From Argyresthia goedartella (lineage: Eukaryota > Arthropoda > Insecta > Lepidoptera > Argyresthiidae): a stretch of 64,000 bases of DNA. Of the stretch, positions 20,045 through 30,579 are shown in pieces. Each line of letters opens with the position of its first letter. Position 1 is the first letter of the stretch. Location: the NCBI GenBank assembly GCA_949825045.1, contig OX463818.1, positions 28,226,906 through 28,290,905 of the forward strand. The letters are read 5' to 3'. The position numbers and the translations under genes are program-made. Below the pieces are notes generated by a model that saw only the letters and a program-made list of their open reading frames with translations, was not told the origin of the DNA and ran no database searches.

Positions 20045-20784
20045 GTCAGACTGGATCTAGAATACCAGAGGCGATATATTACTTCAGTTTACATTGCATT
20101 AAAAATAACTTTGCAAATAGATCCAACTATGACAAATCCATCCAATCTATCCATCGAAACCTCAACAACTATGCGCTATAACAAGCTCCGTCTCTCACCT
20201 TTTGCGACAAAATCCCACCCGCTCTCGGCATGCTCGGGTGCTAGCTTGTCGAAATTTGGACAAAGAACATCGGCGAATTTTTATTCAATACATATTACCA
20301 AAGCGTCTATGAAAACCACCAACAACATATTTTCCCCCCCCCTATCAGTTAGGTAGATAATACAGGCCAGTTTTTTTCATTAATTGACTTTTTCCATTAA
20401 TTTCTCAACCAGTCAAACATCCCTAATCAGATTTTGGCTGCATGGGGTTAGTTTCCACAGCCGGCATGCACACGATACGCACGGTTCATTCATGTATTGT
20501 GGGTGTTCTGTGGGTTTATTGATCTGTAAATCAAATTTGGAACGTACCCGAAAAAAAGTGTGATTGTATAGTTCAGTTTACTAAACTGTGGCACATTACC
20601 CTAAGATAATAAATAAAAAGTTCAAGAATGTCATTGTTTTTTTTAGGATAGTTGAAAATTAGACTTAGCTCAGAGGAAATTAGAACTAAATTAAAGAATC
20701 ACAAATTTACTTTTCATAATTCTTTTTTGCACACTGTTGAAGCGACTACCAAACTATATGATAGGGACTACTTTCATGTTATAT
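20045..20784. other. No gene recognised
   Basis: About 740 bases of AT-rich sequence between the BEL/Pao element and the Gypsy remnant. No domain, LTR end or repeat could be identified. Confidence 0.5.
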
Positions 20785-20839
20785 ATAACGGCTGATGCTG
20801 ACAGGTATCTTCTGTGTCTACATGGGCTTCTACAGGGTG
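20785..20839 (-). mobile_element. Remnant leader and gag start of a second tandem Gypsy copy
   Basis: These 55 bases continue beyond the 3' LTR and match the leader and first gag codons of the same element at about 25808-25871, except for a deletion of about a dozen bases that removes the gag ATG. The order LTR-internal-LTR-internal shows that the right-hand LTR is shared with a second, truncated copy. Confidence 0.75.
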
Positions 20840-21138
20840 TGTCGGTTTGCCGAGAAATGAAATGACTTGACTCGATGAAAATAACAAAACACTTCTAATA
20901 TCTCCTCTATACAATAATCTTAGCAATCCGTAATAATTTGCAATAGTCACACCGGTACACAGAACACGGAACAGTTTCTAGGCGTCTGGTCTGCTCGACC
21001 GCTCTGGATGGATCGTACTTGGTCACTGGCCCGGTCGATTCGCAGCTCAAACTCGAAGACTCTGTTCAACGCCCGGTGGCGCGCGTTTGTGTTCTGTTTC
21101 CCGCGTAGAATCAAATCAACAACCGTGTGTCCCCGACA
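20840..21138 (-). mobile_element. 3' LTR of the Gypsy element at 20.8-26.2 kb
   Basis: 299 bp with TGTCGG...CCGACA ends. It differs from the 5' LTR at about 20910 (C for A, plus strand) and at about 20952 (C for T). Confidence 0.85.
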
Positions 21139-21757
21139 CGGCCATCCTGCTGCTTCACGTCCTCGTGTGTCAGTCTGGAAGGAGACGTCAGCAACAGTAT
21201 CCAACTCGGTCATTCCTGACTCTTACAATGTAACACAGAGTCAACTCTAATCAGGGACAGCAAAAATAAACTTCGTTTATCTCTGAACGACATAGTATGC
21301 AATTCACATCTGATTACCCTTTTGTTACTTTACATTTAAAACCTTAATTTATTACGCAAACAATATTCATAATATCTCAGACGAGGCATGTACCAGTACC
21401 ACACAACAAGGGTATCAACATCACACAATTACTGGAAAACATTTAGGTCTGTCACATAGACCTGCTCGAGTAAGCAACCTTGGCCACCACGGCCCTCCAG
21501 CCGACAGCAAACACATTGCTCCCAACATATGCGCAACCAACCACTTGGATCGCCGTGTGCACCAACACATGACTACACACTACGGTCTCTGTAGACCCCA
21601 ACCTCCGCCAGAGTCAAACGCGCACTGCGCACCCACGGACTACTTGAGTTTCCTCAAGAGACACCGATTTCCAACGGGCTACAGCTACGTAGTAACTACT
21701 GGTACGGTTGTCAGAATACGGCTGACACAAGGTTCTTAAACAGCTTCTTCATCACAA
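21139..21757 (-). other. 3' untranslated region of the Gypsy element
   Basis: Lies between the integrase stop and the 3' LTR. No domain is visible on either strand. The AGCAGCAGGATGGCCG just before the LTR (coding strand) is the probable polypurine tract. Confidence 0.5.
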
Positions 21758-22947
21758 TTAATTCTCATCTAACTCAACTTCAACTGGTACATGGCTCTCT
21801 GGCATCCTCCTTAAGCGCTCATGGGCATATTTGTAGGTGCGATTTGAATTTAATGCTTTCAAAGTATAACGGTCACCATCCAGAACCTCAACAACTTTGA
21901 ATGGGCCCTTAAACTTCTGATCTAACTTCGTCTGATTGCGCTCCTCGTTTTCCATTAAAACGAAATCTCCAACTGAAAATCTAGTAAACGCAGCTTTAGT
22001 CCTATCAAACCGCGACTTATCATATTGCGCCGCCGTTTCCATGTTATTCGCAGCTACTTCACGAACCTCGTCTAAGCTAACGCTGTCGTTGCTCTCTACA
22101 TCGCTACACATCAATGCTAATGGTCTAGCTACTTTGCCGATTAATAGCTCAAGCGGTGAAGCCTTAGTCACGCGGTTAATCGTGCAGTTAATCGCAAGTT
22201 GAACCTCACCGATCGCCTCTTGCCATGACCTATTACTCGTTTCTACAGCCGTAAGCATTGCTTTAAGGACACCCATTACTCGCTCTACCTGTCCATTTGC
22301 ACGTGATGAGCCGGTCGCAATAAGATGCAAGTTAATGTTACTGTTCTCGCAAAACTCACGAAACTCTTTGCTCGTAAAACACCTACCTTGATCCGCAATT
22401 ATACGCGTCGGCGCGCCAAAAAGCTCTACACTCTGTTTGACAGCACGAATACTACTTTTGGAGTCTATATTCGATGTATGATGCAATAAAACGAACTTAG
22501 TGAACGCGTCTATCATAACAAAAATGTACTCCTTATCATCATTTTTGCCGTATAATTTTCCTGTTGCATCAATGTGCACTGTGTGCCACGGAACGGATAC
22601 TTTCGGTATCGGGTGTAACTCGGCCTGAACTTTTCCCGAATGGGGTTTCGCAACTTTACAGGTGACACAATTGTCAACAAACTTGTTCACGTACTGAGTC
22701 ACGCCCGGGAACCAATAAAAGTCGAAAATCTTTTCGCGTGTCTTTTCGGCTCCTAGGTGCTTGAGAGAGTCGTGAAAGTTTTTAATAACCGACCATCTTA
22801 ACGCGCGCGGTAAATAGGGTAAACACTTAGTTTTTCCGTTTCGCTGAATTTTCCTATGTAGAATACCTGAACACATAACGTAGGTATTCGCAACCTGATC
22901 GTTCATCTGACCATTTTGAAGCTCGTCTTTGATCTTACAGACCTCCG
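21758..22947 (-). pseudogene. Gypsy integrase, separated from Pol by one frameshift
   Basis: The frame opens just after the Gag-Pol stop and runs to 21758. It has the HHCC zinc finger (HDSLKHLG ... CVTCK), all three catalytic residues of the core (D in VHIDATG, D in IIADQGRCF, E in NGQVERVMG) and the C-terminal GPF module (KFKGPFKVVEVLDGDRY). The first internal ATG is at 22906, but the family makes integrase as part of Pol. So the relevant defect is the 1-base frame change near 22945-22950 between RNase H and integrase. Apart from this the enzyme looks complete. Confidence 0.85.
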
Positions 22948-22949
22948 CG

Positions 22950-25841
22950 TCACGCTGTTTGCTGTTCAGCCAGAAGCCAGTTGGGAGAAAGTTCAGTTAT
23001 CTCTACACGCTTGTAGTCTACGCGAGGCTCTACAATCTTTTCTTTGAGAGATTCTACTGGGTTACGCGATAGGAAATCTACGTGCGCCATTCGCTTACCT
23101 TCCCTATAGACCACGTCAAAATCAAATGACTGTAGGAAACACCACCATCTATGTGCCCTGGGAGTTAGGTCCCTCTTGTGTTGAGAAGCTTTTAGTGAAT
23201 TACAATCCGTAACTACCGTGAATTTCCTACCATGCAAATATTGCCTGAAATGCTTGATAGAGTTCACGACTGCAAGCGTTTCTAATTCATATGAGTGATA
23301 TTTACTTTCAGCTGAGGAAGTGCGTTTACTGAAGTACGCCACGACATGACGTTTGCCATCTACCACCTGGAGTAAGATAGCTCCGTAACCTAAGCTACTC
23401 GCATCCGTGTGCAACTCAACAGGATACTGGGGATCAAATATCATAAGAACTGGACTTTCAGTTAACGTCGCAATAATTTTTTGTCTAATGTCCTCATGTT
23501 CCGGTTTCCAGTTCAGGTCTGCTTTCAATGATGTCAGTCTGTACAATGGGGCCATGATCTGTGAAAATCCTTTTACGAATTGTCGAAAGTAGGATGCCAA
23601 TCCTATGAACTGCCGCAGTTGGTGAACAGTCTGTGGTTGCGGTAGAGCAGTTAATGCCTCTATTTTCCTACTGTTTGGCCTAACCTGTCCCGCCTCAACT
23701 TCAAAGCCTAGGAATTCTACCTTCGATTTAAGAAACGAGCATTTCTTAAGGTTCAACGAGAAACCCGCCTTCGTCAATGTCTCTAGCACTTTATTAAGCC
23801 TCTCCTTTCCTTGCTCTACATCGGAAGCCACCACTAAAATGTCATCAACGTAATTAATTACGTAATCATTAGCTAAATCTCCTAAGGCTTTAGAAATTGC
23901 CCTTTGGAACACTGAGATGGCATTTTTTAAACCAAATGGCATGGTCAAAAATTCATATTGTCCCTCGGATGTTATGAAAGCCGTCAGTTCGATGGATTCT
24001 TCACTGCAGGGTACTAAATGAAACCCGCTAGCGCAATCTAACTGGCTAAATACTTTGGTACCTCGTAAGCGGTCAATTTGGTCAGCAATCAGCGGTAAAG
24101 GGAACCTATCCGCGACGGTGTTATTGTTAAGCTCGCGATAGTCAACGCACATACGGGCCGAACCGTCGCGTTTGGCTACTAGTAACGCTGGGCTCGCAAA
24201 TGGGGACGAACTGGGTCGAATGATATTCGCTTGTAATAATTCCTCCACTCTATTACGAACAACCTGTCTTTCTTCCTCGGACATCCTATACGGTCGCCGC
24301 TGCACCGTGCGATTCGGGTCTATAAGACGTATATTGAGTTCACCAGTTGTAACACGCGTCGTGGGTAAACCCGTTATGAAAAAATCAGAGTAGCCGTCTA
24401 ATATCGCCACTAAATCGGACTTATCGGAACCTGTCACGTCTGTATCTATCGCGTTTAGATCGGGTCGGACTTTGTCATCACTCTTAACCGCGCAAACAAT
24501 TGCCTCTTTATTTAACAGAAACTCCGTCTCACTCATGTTAACAGAAAACCCCTGATTTAATATCTCGCGTCCTAACATGATGTCGTAGTGCATATATTTG
24601 TCGGGCAAAACGTGCAATAGAAGTTCCAGAGGGTGATCGTTAACTGATACAAAACACAAAATTTGCTCTGTGCTGAATATTCGCGACTGTCCAATACCGG
24701 ACAAACAAATGACATCGTTAACACGTTTACCACTAAATTTTGACGCATAGCTCTCTTTAATAAGCGAGCATTCAGCACAGCTATCGTACACAAAACGATA
24801 CAGCTCACCTTTATGTTCCATTGTGCCAGAAGGTGGATGCACAAGGCACACATCTACACGCCGCTCCATGCGAGTCGGGCCCGCGCCCGCGCCGCTGCCG
24901 CTCGCACCACCGCCGCTGCTCGCGCCGCACTGCGCCGCGATATGGCCAGGTTTGCCACACTTGTAGCAGGTCAGTGGCCGCGCCGCCGCCGGCTGCTGCA
25001 TGGCTGCCGCTTGCGTGCCGGTCGCCGCAGGTCTCCGCTCCCGGTTGGTGGAACTACGGCACTCGGAACGCTTATGGCCAAGCTTTCCACAGATAAAGCA
25101 CTTGATGGTATTCATTTTCGGTCGTTTGGCATCAGACACACTCGAGGTTTCACGTTCAGTTGTATTCAACTTCCGTTTGAGATGAGATAACGCGTGTAAT
25201 TCTTGCTGCAGTTTGTCTCTCGTCGTGATATTGGTGGTGAATGCAAGCCTCTGTAGTCGCGAGTCGAATTGCGAGATGTGAGATAAAACGGTTGCAACTG
25301 CGATTTGCTCTTTGCTTGCATCTTTCCAACGGTTCATTAGTGAGGTCATCATGCGATTCGCAAATGCTGAGAATGTTTCTTTCTCACTCGGTTTGTCGTT
25401 TTTGAAATTTATCAAACTACCTGCCAAAGTTTCGTTCTCAGCAAATCTCGTCATAAACAGCATCTTGAACTCGCTCCAATCCATGCCTTTGTACGCGGTA
25501 TGTGACAGCCATGTGGATGCCGATCCCTTGAGGGCCTTGCTGATAGCCAGGATAAGGGACCCACCTTGTAGCGGTTTTTCGGCAAAACACAACTCCGCCG
25601 TCGCGCACCATGATCTCGCATCTGCGTCGGTCTTGTCCGGATCAAACTGGGGTAGCTCGATTTTGCTGCTTGCCTTAGGCGTCTGCATAGCCTCAATCAG
25701 CGCTCGCATTTTCGCGTTTTGAATTTCGAGCAGAGTACGCCAACGGTCATTTTCACTGTTATCGCCGGTGTCGTTTTCTTCATGAACCGACACTGATCCC
25801 ACTTCTGATAACGGCTGATGCTGACAGGTATCTTCCGCCAT
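22950..25841 (-). CDS. Gypsy Gag-Pol polyprotein (Gag, protease, RT, RNase H; 963 aa)
   Basis: The start chosen is the ATG at 25841 (MAEDTC), after the LTR and leader; the frame is open further upstream but that is LTR. Gag has a capsid region (WLSHTAYKGMDWSEF) and two zinc knuckles, residues C248-C261 and C292-C305, followed by a Gly/Ser/Ala spacer. The protease site reads VYDSCAECSLI (D353), with Cys where most Gypsy proteases have Gly. RT has CVDYRELN, LDCASGFHLV, MPFGLKNA and YVDD, all catalytic aspartates present. RNase H has HTDASS, ELETLAV and VTDCNSL, and the domain ends at VDFLSRNP. Gag and Pol are in one frame without a recoding site. The frame stops at 22950 before integrase. Confidence 0.9.
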   Translation of the reverse strand: MAEDTCQHQPLSEVGSVSVHEENDTGDNSENDRWRTLLEIQNAKMRALIEAMQTPKASSKIELPQFDPDKTDADARSWCATAELCFAEKPLQGGSLILAISKALKGSASTWLSHTAYKGMDWSEFKMLFMTRFAENETLAGSLINFKNDKPSEKETFSAFANRMMTSLMNRWKDASKEQIAVATVLSHISQFDSRLQRLAFTTNITTRDKLQQELHALSHLKRKLNTTERETSSVSDAKRPKMNTIKCFICGKLGHKRSECRSSTNRERRPAATGTQAAAMQQPAAARPLTCYKCGKPGHIAAQCGASSGGGASGSGAGAGPTRMERRVDVCLVHPPSGTMEHKGELYRFVYDSCAECSLIKESYASKFSGKRVNDVICLSGIGQSRIFSTEQILCFVSVNDHPLELLLHVLPDKYMHYDIMLGREILNQGFSVNMSETEFLLNKEAIVCAVKSDDKVRPDLNAIDTDVTGSDKSDLVAILDGYSDFFITGLPTTRVTTGELNIRLIDPNRTVQRRPYRMSEEERQVVRNRVEELLQANIIRPSSSPFASPALLVAKRDGSARMCVDYRELNNNTVADRFPLPLIADQIDRLRGTKVFSQLDCASGFHLVPCSEESIELTAFITSEGQYEFLTMPFGLKNAISVFQRAISKALGDLANDYVINYVDDILVVASDVEQGKERLNKVLETLTKAGFSLNLKKCSFLKSKVEFLGFEVEAGQVRPNSRKIEALTALPQPQTVHQLRQFIGLASYFRQFVKGFSQIMAPLYRLTSLKADLNWKPEHEDIRQKIIATLTESPVLMIFDPQYPVELHTDASSLGYGAILLQVVDGKRHVVAYFSKRTSSAESKYHSYELETLAVVNSIKHFRQYLHGRKFTVVTDCNSLKASQHKRDLTPRAHRWWCFLQSFDFDVVYREGKRMAHVDFLSRNPVESLKEKIVEPRVDYKRVEITELSPNWLLAEQQTA

Positions 25842-25871
25842 GTTGATGTCTACGTGGGCTTCTACAGGGTG

Positions 25872-26170
25872 TGTCGGTTTGCCGAGAAATGAAATGACTT
25901 GACTCGATGAAAATAACAAAACAATTCTAATATCTCCTCTATACAATAATCTTAGCAATCCGTAATAATTTGCAATAGTCATACCGGTACACAGAACACG
26001 GAACAGTTTCTAGGCGTCTGGTCTGCTCGACCGCTCTGGATGGATCGTACTTGGTCACTGGCCCGGTCGATTCGCAGCTCAAACTCGAAGACTCTGTTCA
26101 ACGCCCGGTGGCGCGCGTTTGTGTTCTGTTTCCCGCGTAGAATCAAATCAACAACCGTGTGTCCCCGACA
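25872..26170 (-). mobile_element. 5' LTR of the Gypsy element at 20.8-26.2 kb
   Basis: 299 bp beginning TGTCGGGGACAC on the coding strand (at 26170) and ending CCGACA (at 25872). Flanked outside by TATAATTAAG. Confidence 0.85.
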
Positions 26171-26321
26171 TATAATTAAGTAAAGAACTGGTGGTAGTGG
26201 TTCAGACGGCGGAAGTGTTATATAAATATAATAATAATAATATAAAGTTTATATTTTCGGCGATGGTTTTATTTCTCGAGCAGGATATGAGTCTATCCGC
26301 GGGCAAAACCATGCGGAACTG

Positions 26322-26324
<3 letters not shown>

Positions 26325-26376
<52 letters not shown>
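26325..26376 (+). repeat. (GA)26 microsatellite
   Basis: Fifty-two bases of perfect GA dinucleotide inside the 3' end of the BEL/Pao pseudogene. Confidence 0.95.
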
Positions 26377-26378
<2 letters not shown>

Positions 26379-27847
26379 ACTACGATTATTGTGTGGGTAA
26401 TGAACGTTCTGACCGAAGCAACCCGAATAACGGGTTGCTTCGGCACTGCCCGGGTAGGTGGCAGTGATAATGCCAAGCGGCCACTGAAGTGGTGGAGTAT
26501 TGTCCGTAACAATGACTACAACAGAGCCAACCTTCACAGGGTTGGATGGAGTATTCCACTTACCTCTAGATTGCAACAAATGCAGATACTCCTGCTTCCA
26601 TCGCTTCGCGAAAGATTGTACCATTTGGTCCAATAACGCATAACGCTTCATTAACGTGATTGTTTCATTAGCAATATCAAACGCGGGAAGATGTTTCAGA
26701 AGTGTGAAGGAGTTAAGGCACTAAGTTCTGATGGATCTTCACTCAGTAACGTCAGCGGACGAGAGTTTATTACACATTCGATCTGTGTAATAACAGTTAA
26801 AAGTTCCTTAAAGGTAAGCAACTGAGAGCCAGTGACTCTATGTACGGATAACGGATATTTTTGAATTTTCCCTTACACCAAGGTGACGTTTCACTCGCAA
26901 ATTTTGCAATGAAGGCAGCTCATGCAAATAGTTCTGCCATTGATGTAAAATATCAGAGGACATTTTCTCGTCCCAATCAATTTTCAAAACATACAGTTTT
27001 TGTAGAATAAGTTTGGCGTATAAGATGACAGGAGCGATGAGGCCAAGTACATTAAACTGTCGCGCGATCACGGATAAAATATTACGGTTTGTAATGGGGC
27101 GATCGTCCAATTGCTGAATTCATCAGTGGCAGGTGACCACTGAAGACCAAGTACCTTTAAGGCCTGATCCGTTTCTTCAAATTTAATGTCTGAAGTATAC
27201 CGTTGAGAATATGGCAATGAATCGACTAGTTTTGGTGAATTACTCGACCACTTGACCAGATCAAAGCCCCCAGCCATGAAGAGTTCGCGTAGACTATCTT
27301 TCAGTTGGATACAGTCTGAGAGGTTCGGCATGGAATAACAGATATCATCCATGTAACAGTTATTTTCCACTATATCCGCGGCGAGCGGGAACTCTGAGCG
27401 CATGTCAGCACAGAGCTGCCTAAGCACACGCATGGCAAGAAATGGGCTGCTACGTAGACCGAAGCAGACGCGATTCAATTGATATGTTTTACAGCGGCGC
27501 GAACGGGTCAAAGCGATATATATTTTTTGGTAAATGCGGTCACTGTCGCGTGTTTAAACTTGTTAGTACATTTGTCGAATGTCTGCAGTAAAGGCAATCT
27601 CGTAAAACCGAAAGTCAAGCAAAATTAAAAACAGATCGTTTTGTAAGTTTTCGCCCATATGCAAAATTTCATTCAGTGATACGCCCGTATCCGTTTTCGC
27701 ACTAGCATCCATCACCATGCGAACCTTCGTTGTGGCCTTGTCCAGCCGCAATACTGCATGATGGGGGATGTAGTAACCCGTGAAAATATCGTCATTGTTC
27801 AGAAGAGTGATACCTACCACTACATATGGGAACATTGGTAGGACAAA

Positions 27848-27885
27848 CATCATCTCCCCATATCTACATCATCTCCCCATATATC
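27848..27885 (+). repeat. 19-bp tandem duplication in BEL/Pao RT
   Basis: CATCATCTCCCCATAT followed by three bases occurs twice in succession. It disrupts the RT reading frame. Confidence 0.8.
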
Positions 27886-27983
27886 CTTTCGCGAGGTAAT
27901 CATTAATTATTGCGTGATATTCGTCACATAATAGATGATCAAACAAGCTTACCTTTAAGTGATGTTCGATCACTATTATATGA

Positions 27984-28132
27984 AGTGTTTCGCTCGAAGA
28001 TATATTGATTTAACAAGTAGTTTATTCGATTCACTCGGCAACTAAACGCATATTCAGAGACTAAAAAAAAAAATGTCTTTAGTCTATGGATTACACCCGT
28101 CTATGTCTGCTCTATGCCTATCTGTCATTATT
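27984..28132 (-). repeat. Left inverted terminal repeat of the DIRS element
   Basis: The reverse complement of 32072-32222 with one length difference in the A-run (11 versus 12) and very few other changes. An element-end-specific extension (27935-27983) lies outside the shared part, as known for DIRS termini. Confidence 0.9.
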
Positions 28133-28196
28133 TCAGAGCAAGCACAACTTTATGTCCATAGGGGTTAAATATGTATTTATATTGGGATGGGTGGGA

Positions 28197-28318
28197 ATAT
28201 ATCTTCGAGCGAAACACTTCATATAATAGTGATCGAACATCACTTAAAGGTAAGCTTGTTTGATCATCTATTATAGTTTCAGTGTTTCGCTCTTCAATAT
28301 ATTGATTTAACAAGTAGT
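28197..28318 (-). repeat. Internal complementary region of the DIRS element
   Basis: Positions 28197-28266 are the reverse complement of the left outer end (about 27935-28005). Positions 28267-28318 are the reverse complement of the right outer end (about 32190-32235), apart from a few bases. Joining complements of both outer ends is the signature of the DIRS internal complementary region, which is thought to template completion of the termini during circle formation. Confidence 0.9.
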
Positions 28319-28502
28319 TGTTTAGAGTTGCATATAAAGTTGTGAACATAAAATAATAATAAAAAATATTATTCGTAAGAAATAATTAGTTATTTATTTA
28401 TTGTTGCAATTGTGCCAAAATACTACAAATAATCAGTCTTATATATTAAAGGAACATTTGTTCTTGGTAAGATTAAAATAAATCATCAGTTAAATACTGG
28501 AC

Positions 28503-29053
28503 AATACTGCCTTAGCAAATAAGTTAGCCCCATTATTAATTGGTCTATTATAAAACTTTTCAAAAGTCTATGAGTTCCTTGTCCACGACGAATGTCGTGC
28601 ATTGGCACACCACGCACAGCCGCCGTCGAGGTGGTGGTGTCGTGTGCTGTGCCCACTAAATACGTGGCTGTCTACCCCACTATCTGTCAGAATGTTTTTA
28701 ATCCATATACTTATTGTTGACGTTGATGCGAGTTTGATATGTGGTTGATCTCGCCCGGGAACTAAAGTTTTGATCAAATCGGTAATCCTAATATCAACCC
28801 CGCTCGGGGATATTGCCAAATTACTGATTTTTATCAGAGAGAGTGTTTGAACTCTCTGTGCTGAACACAGAGCAAGTAGAGTTACACATTTCTTTGAGAG
28901 TTGTTCTAAGCTTAATGTGTGGTGAGGATACCATTTTTCTAAGAAGGACAAGACAACACTTAGATCCCATGTTGTAACATATTTCGGTGTGGGTGGTTTG
29001 GCTTTATAAAAACCCTTTATGGCTGTTGAGGGTCGCATATGATGCATTATCAT
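28503..29053 (-). pseudogene. DIRS tyrosine recombinase
   Basis: The frame from 29053 contains a helical N-terminal part (VLSFLEKWYPHHTLSLEQL), the first catalytic arginine (AQRVQTLSLI), a beta segment, and the H-x-x-R box (HSTRH). After that the frame is broken near 28640 and again near 28590. The downstream part with the catalytic tyrosine (KFYNRPINNG, at about 28540-28560) is in another frame. The family inserts a circular DNA intermediate by a phage-lambda-like mechanism and needs no DDE integrase. The R-HxxR-Y set is all recognisable, but not in one frame. Confidence 0.8.
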
Positions 29054-30341
29054 TATATAATTCCATTAGAAAAGACATGATTGTTGGAACTGGTGCTGAA
29101 AACGGATCCTGATTATTTGTCATACAGTGAGACCACCACTTTTTATACGTGACATTATATTGCTAATAACTCTAAATAGTTAATATGAAACTTTGTTTCC
29201 TCTGCCTTCCAAGCTCCATTGACCCAATTCCCATTACATACCCCCCCCCCATCCTGTCCTAGAAGCATCTGTAAAGATTTCTAAGTTGAAATTCATCGGT
29301 CTAATAGATTTTGATGTTTTTTGTATGTTACTAGCCCACCAACTGAGGTTCAGAAACTAACTTAGCGTCAGAATGTAAAGATATCTTTGCGTCATAAATA
29401 TCATTATTTTTAGACAAAGCCAAGTATTTTTGACGTTCTTATAGTTTAGTGTAAACCCAACCATACTCAGCTGCTGGACAAGCTGCAATGAGAACACCTA
29501 TCAAATGTGCTAGTTCACGAATCATACATTTATGTACCTTTAATAAGCGATTCACAGATTTTTCGATGTAATTTCTTTTTTCAGTTGGGAGTTTCATGGT
29601 CATATCAGCGGAGTTAAAGACATAGCCTAAGAAATGACATAATTGAGACGGTGTCAATATGGATTTCTCATCATTAATTATAAAACCTAAGCATTCTAGT
29701 AATTTCCTTGTGTTCTTGACATTTTTTAAACAAGAATTGTAGTTAGATCCTATACACAACAAGTCATCTAAGTATACAACTGATTTGTATCCCCTTTCTC
29801 TTAAATAGGCAACTACAATTTTCATTACTTTAGTAAAGATGTGAGGGGCTGAACTTAATCCAAAAGGTAGTGCATTAAATTCATATAATGAAGTTGAATT
29901 ATAATTATCTGGGATCTTAGCATCTATCCTGCCTTTAAGTTGGAAACGAAGGTATTTTCTATCTTTTTTAGCTACAGGTAAAACTAGATATGCGTCACGC
30001 AAATCAATCTTAGCTAGAAAATCACCTTTTTTAATCAGGCTGGTTGCAGTTCTATAGTCCTCCATCTTAAAATGAGGTGCAGTAATGAACTTATTAAGCT
30101 GTTTTAAGTTTAAAATGAATCTGCTAGTCCCATCTGGTTTTGGTACAAGAAATATCTTCGATATAAATTGGTTTGGACATGGCTTGCATAGAGATATAGC
30201 TCCCATGTTAGCAAGTTTTTTCAAAACAACATTCATATCTAGCTTTTCCTTAGAGGAATTTGGACTGAATAATCCCGGAATGTTGTTTTGATAGGGTTTA
30301 CTATGAAAAGGTATTGAATAACTTTTAAGATGGTTGAGCAT
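29054..30341 (-). pseudogene. DIRS reverse transcriptase and RNase H
   Basis: The RT frame (30341 to 29439) has SKIFLVPKPDGTSRFILNLK, the palm aspartate (AKIDLRDAYLVLPV), FNALPFGLSSAPHIFTK, and YLDD (VVYLDDLLCIG, about 29770). It ends with the thumb and YGWVYTKL at a TAA. RNase H is seen further down in other frames: IFTDASRTGWG (about 29250-29290) and a KAEETKFHINYLELLAI block (about 29170-29220). A C-run at 29251-29261 probably causes the frame loss. These domains are DIRS-like, not Gypsy-like. Sequence between RNase H and recombinase appears shortened. Confidence 0.85.
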
Positions 30342-30579
30342 TGTTACATCATCAGTGATATTTTCCCAGCATTTGTAAAAATAAGCTAATCGGCCAGCAT
30401 GTCCTACCTCTATCGTGGAGCACGGGGTGGCAGAGGTGGTGGCGGTGGCATTGTAGCCCGTTGTCGGTTGAACCGTGGGTTGGCCGGATATTGAGGTGGG
30501 TGTTAGGTTTGAACTGCTGATGATGGTGGCGGTCTGCAGTTGTAGGAGAACGGTTGAGTTCTTCAGAGTCCGCCTCGGT
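30342..30579 (-). other. Linker between DIRS gag and RT
   Basis: About 240 bases without a recognisable domain. A gag tail rich in Gly, Pro and Arg ends in the adjacent frame at 30580. Confidence 0.5.

Larger units (their letters stand above)
20840..26170 (-). mobile_element. Gypsy element, nearly intact, minus strand
   Basis: A 5.3-kb element with 299-bp LTRs (25872-26170 and 20840-21138) that differ at 2 sites, a 963-codon Gag-Pol and an integrase frame separated by a single frameshift. The LTRs start TGTCGG and end CCGACA on the coding strand. Low LTR divergence means recent insertion. Confidence 0.85.
26202..27934 (-). pseudogene. BEL/Pao Pol, downstream half (RT to integrase C-terminus), broken
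   Basis: Read on the minus strand: start of the RT region (DEYHAIINDYL, about 27890-27925), palm (VRMVMDASAK, about 27700; FGLRSSPFLAMRVLRQL; YMDDICYS, about 27340), the Pao-specific region after RT (NVLGLIAPVILYAKLIL, about 27000-27050), part of integrase ending NSRPL (about 26755) and a DUF5641 domain (WNTPSNPVKVGSVVVI, about 26500-26560). Frameshifts and stops lie near 27540, 27110, 26840 and 26660. The integrase catalytic core is deleted. The start of this pseudogene is at 32229-34040; the two halves are separated by the DIRS element. Confidence 0.8.

Noticed and set aside
24813..25722. Plus-strand open frames opposite Gypsy gag
   Set aside because: Antisense shadows of a conserved Gag coding sequence.
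26191..26512. Open frames with Glu-Arg or Ser-Leu runs
   Set aside because: Translation of the (GA)26 microsatellite.
28128..28349. A 73-codon frame on the minus strand through the DIRS internal complementary region
   Set aside because: The sequence is fully explained by complements of the element ends; coding is doubtful, though a recombinase tail cannot be entirely excluded.
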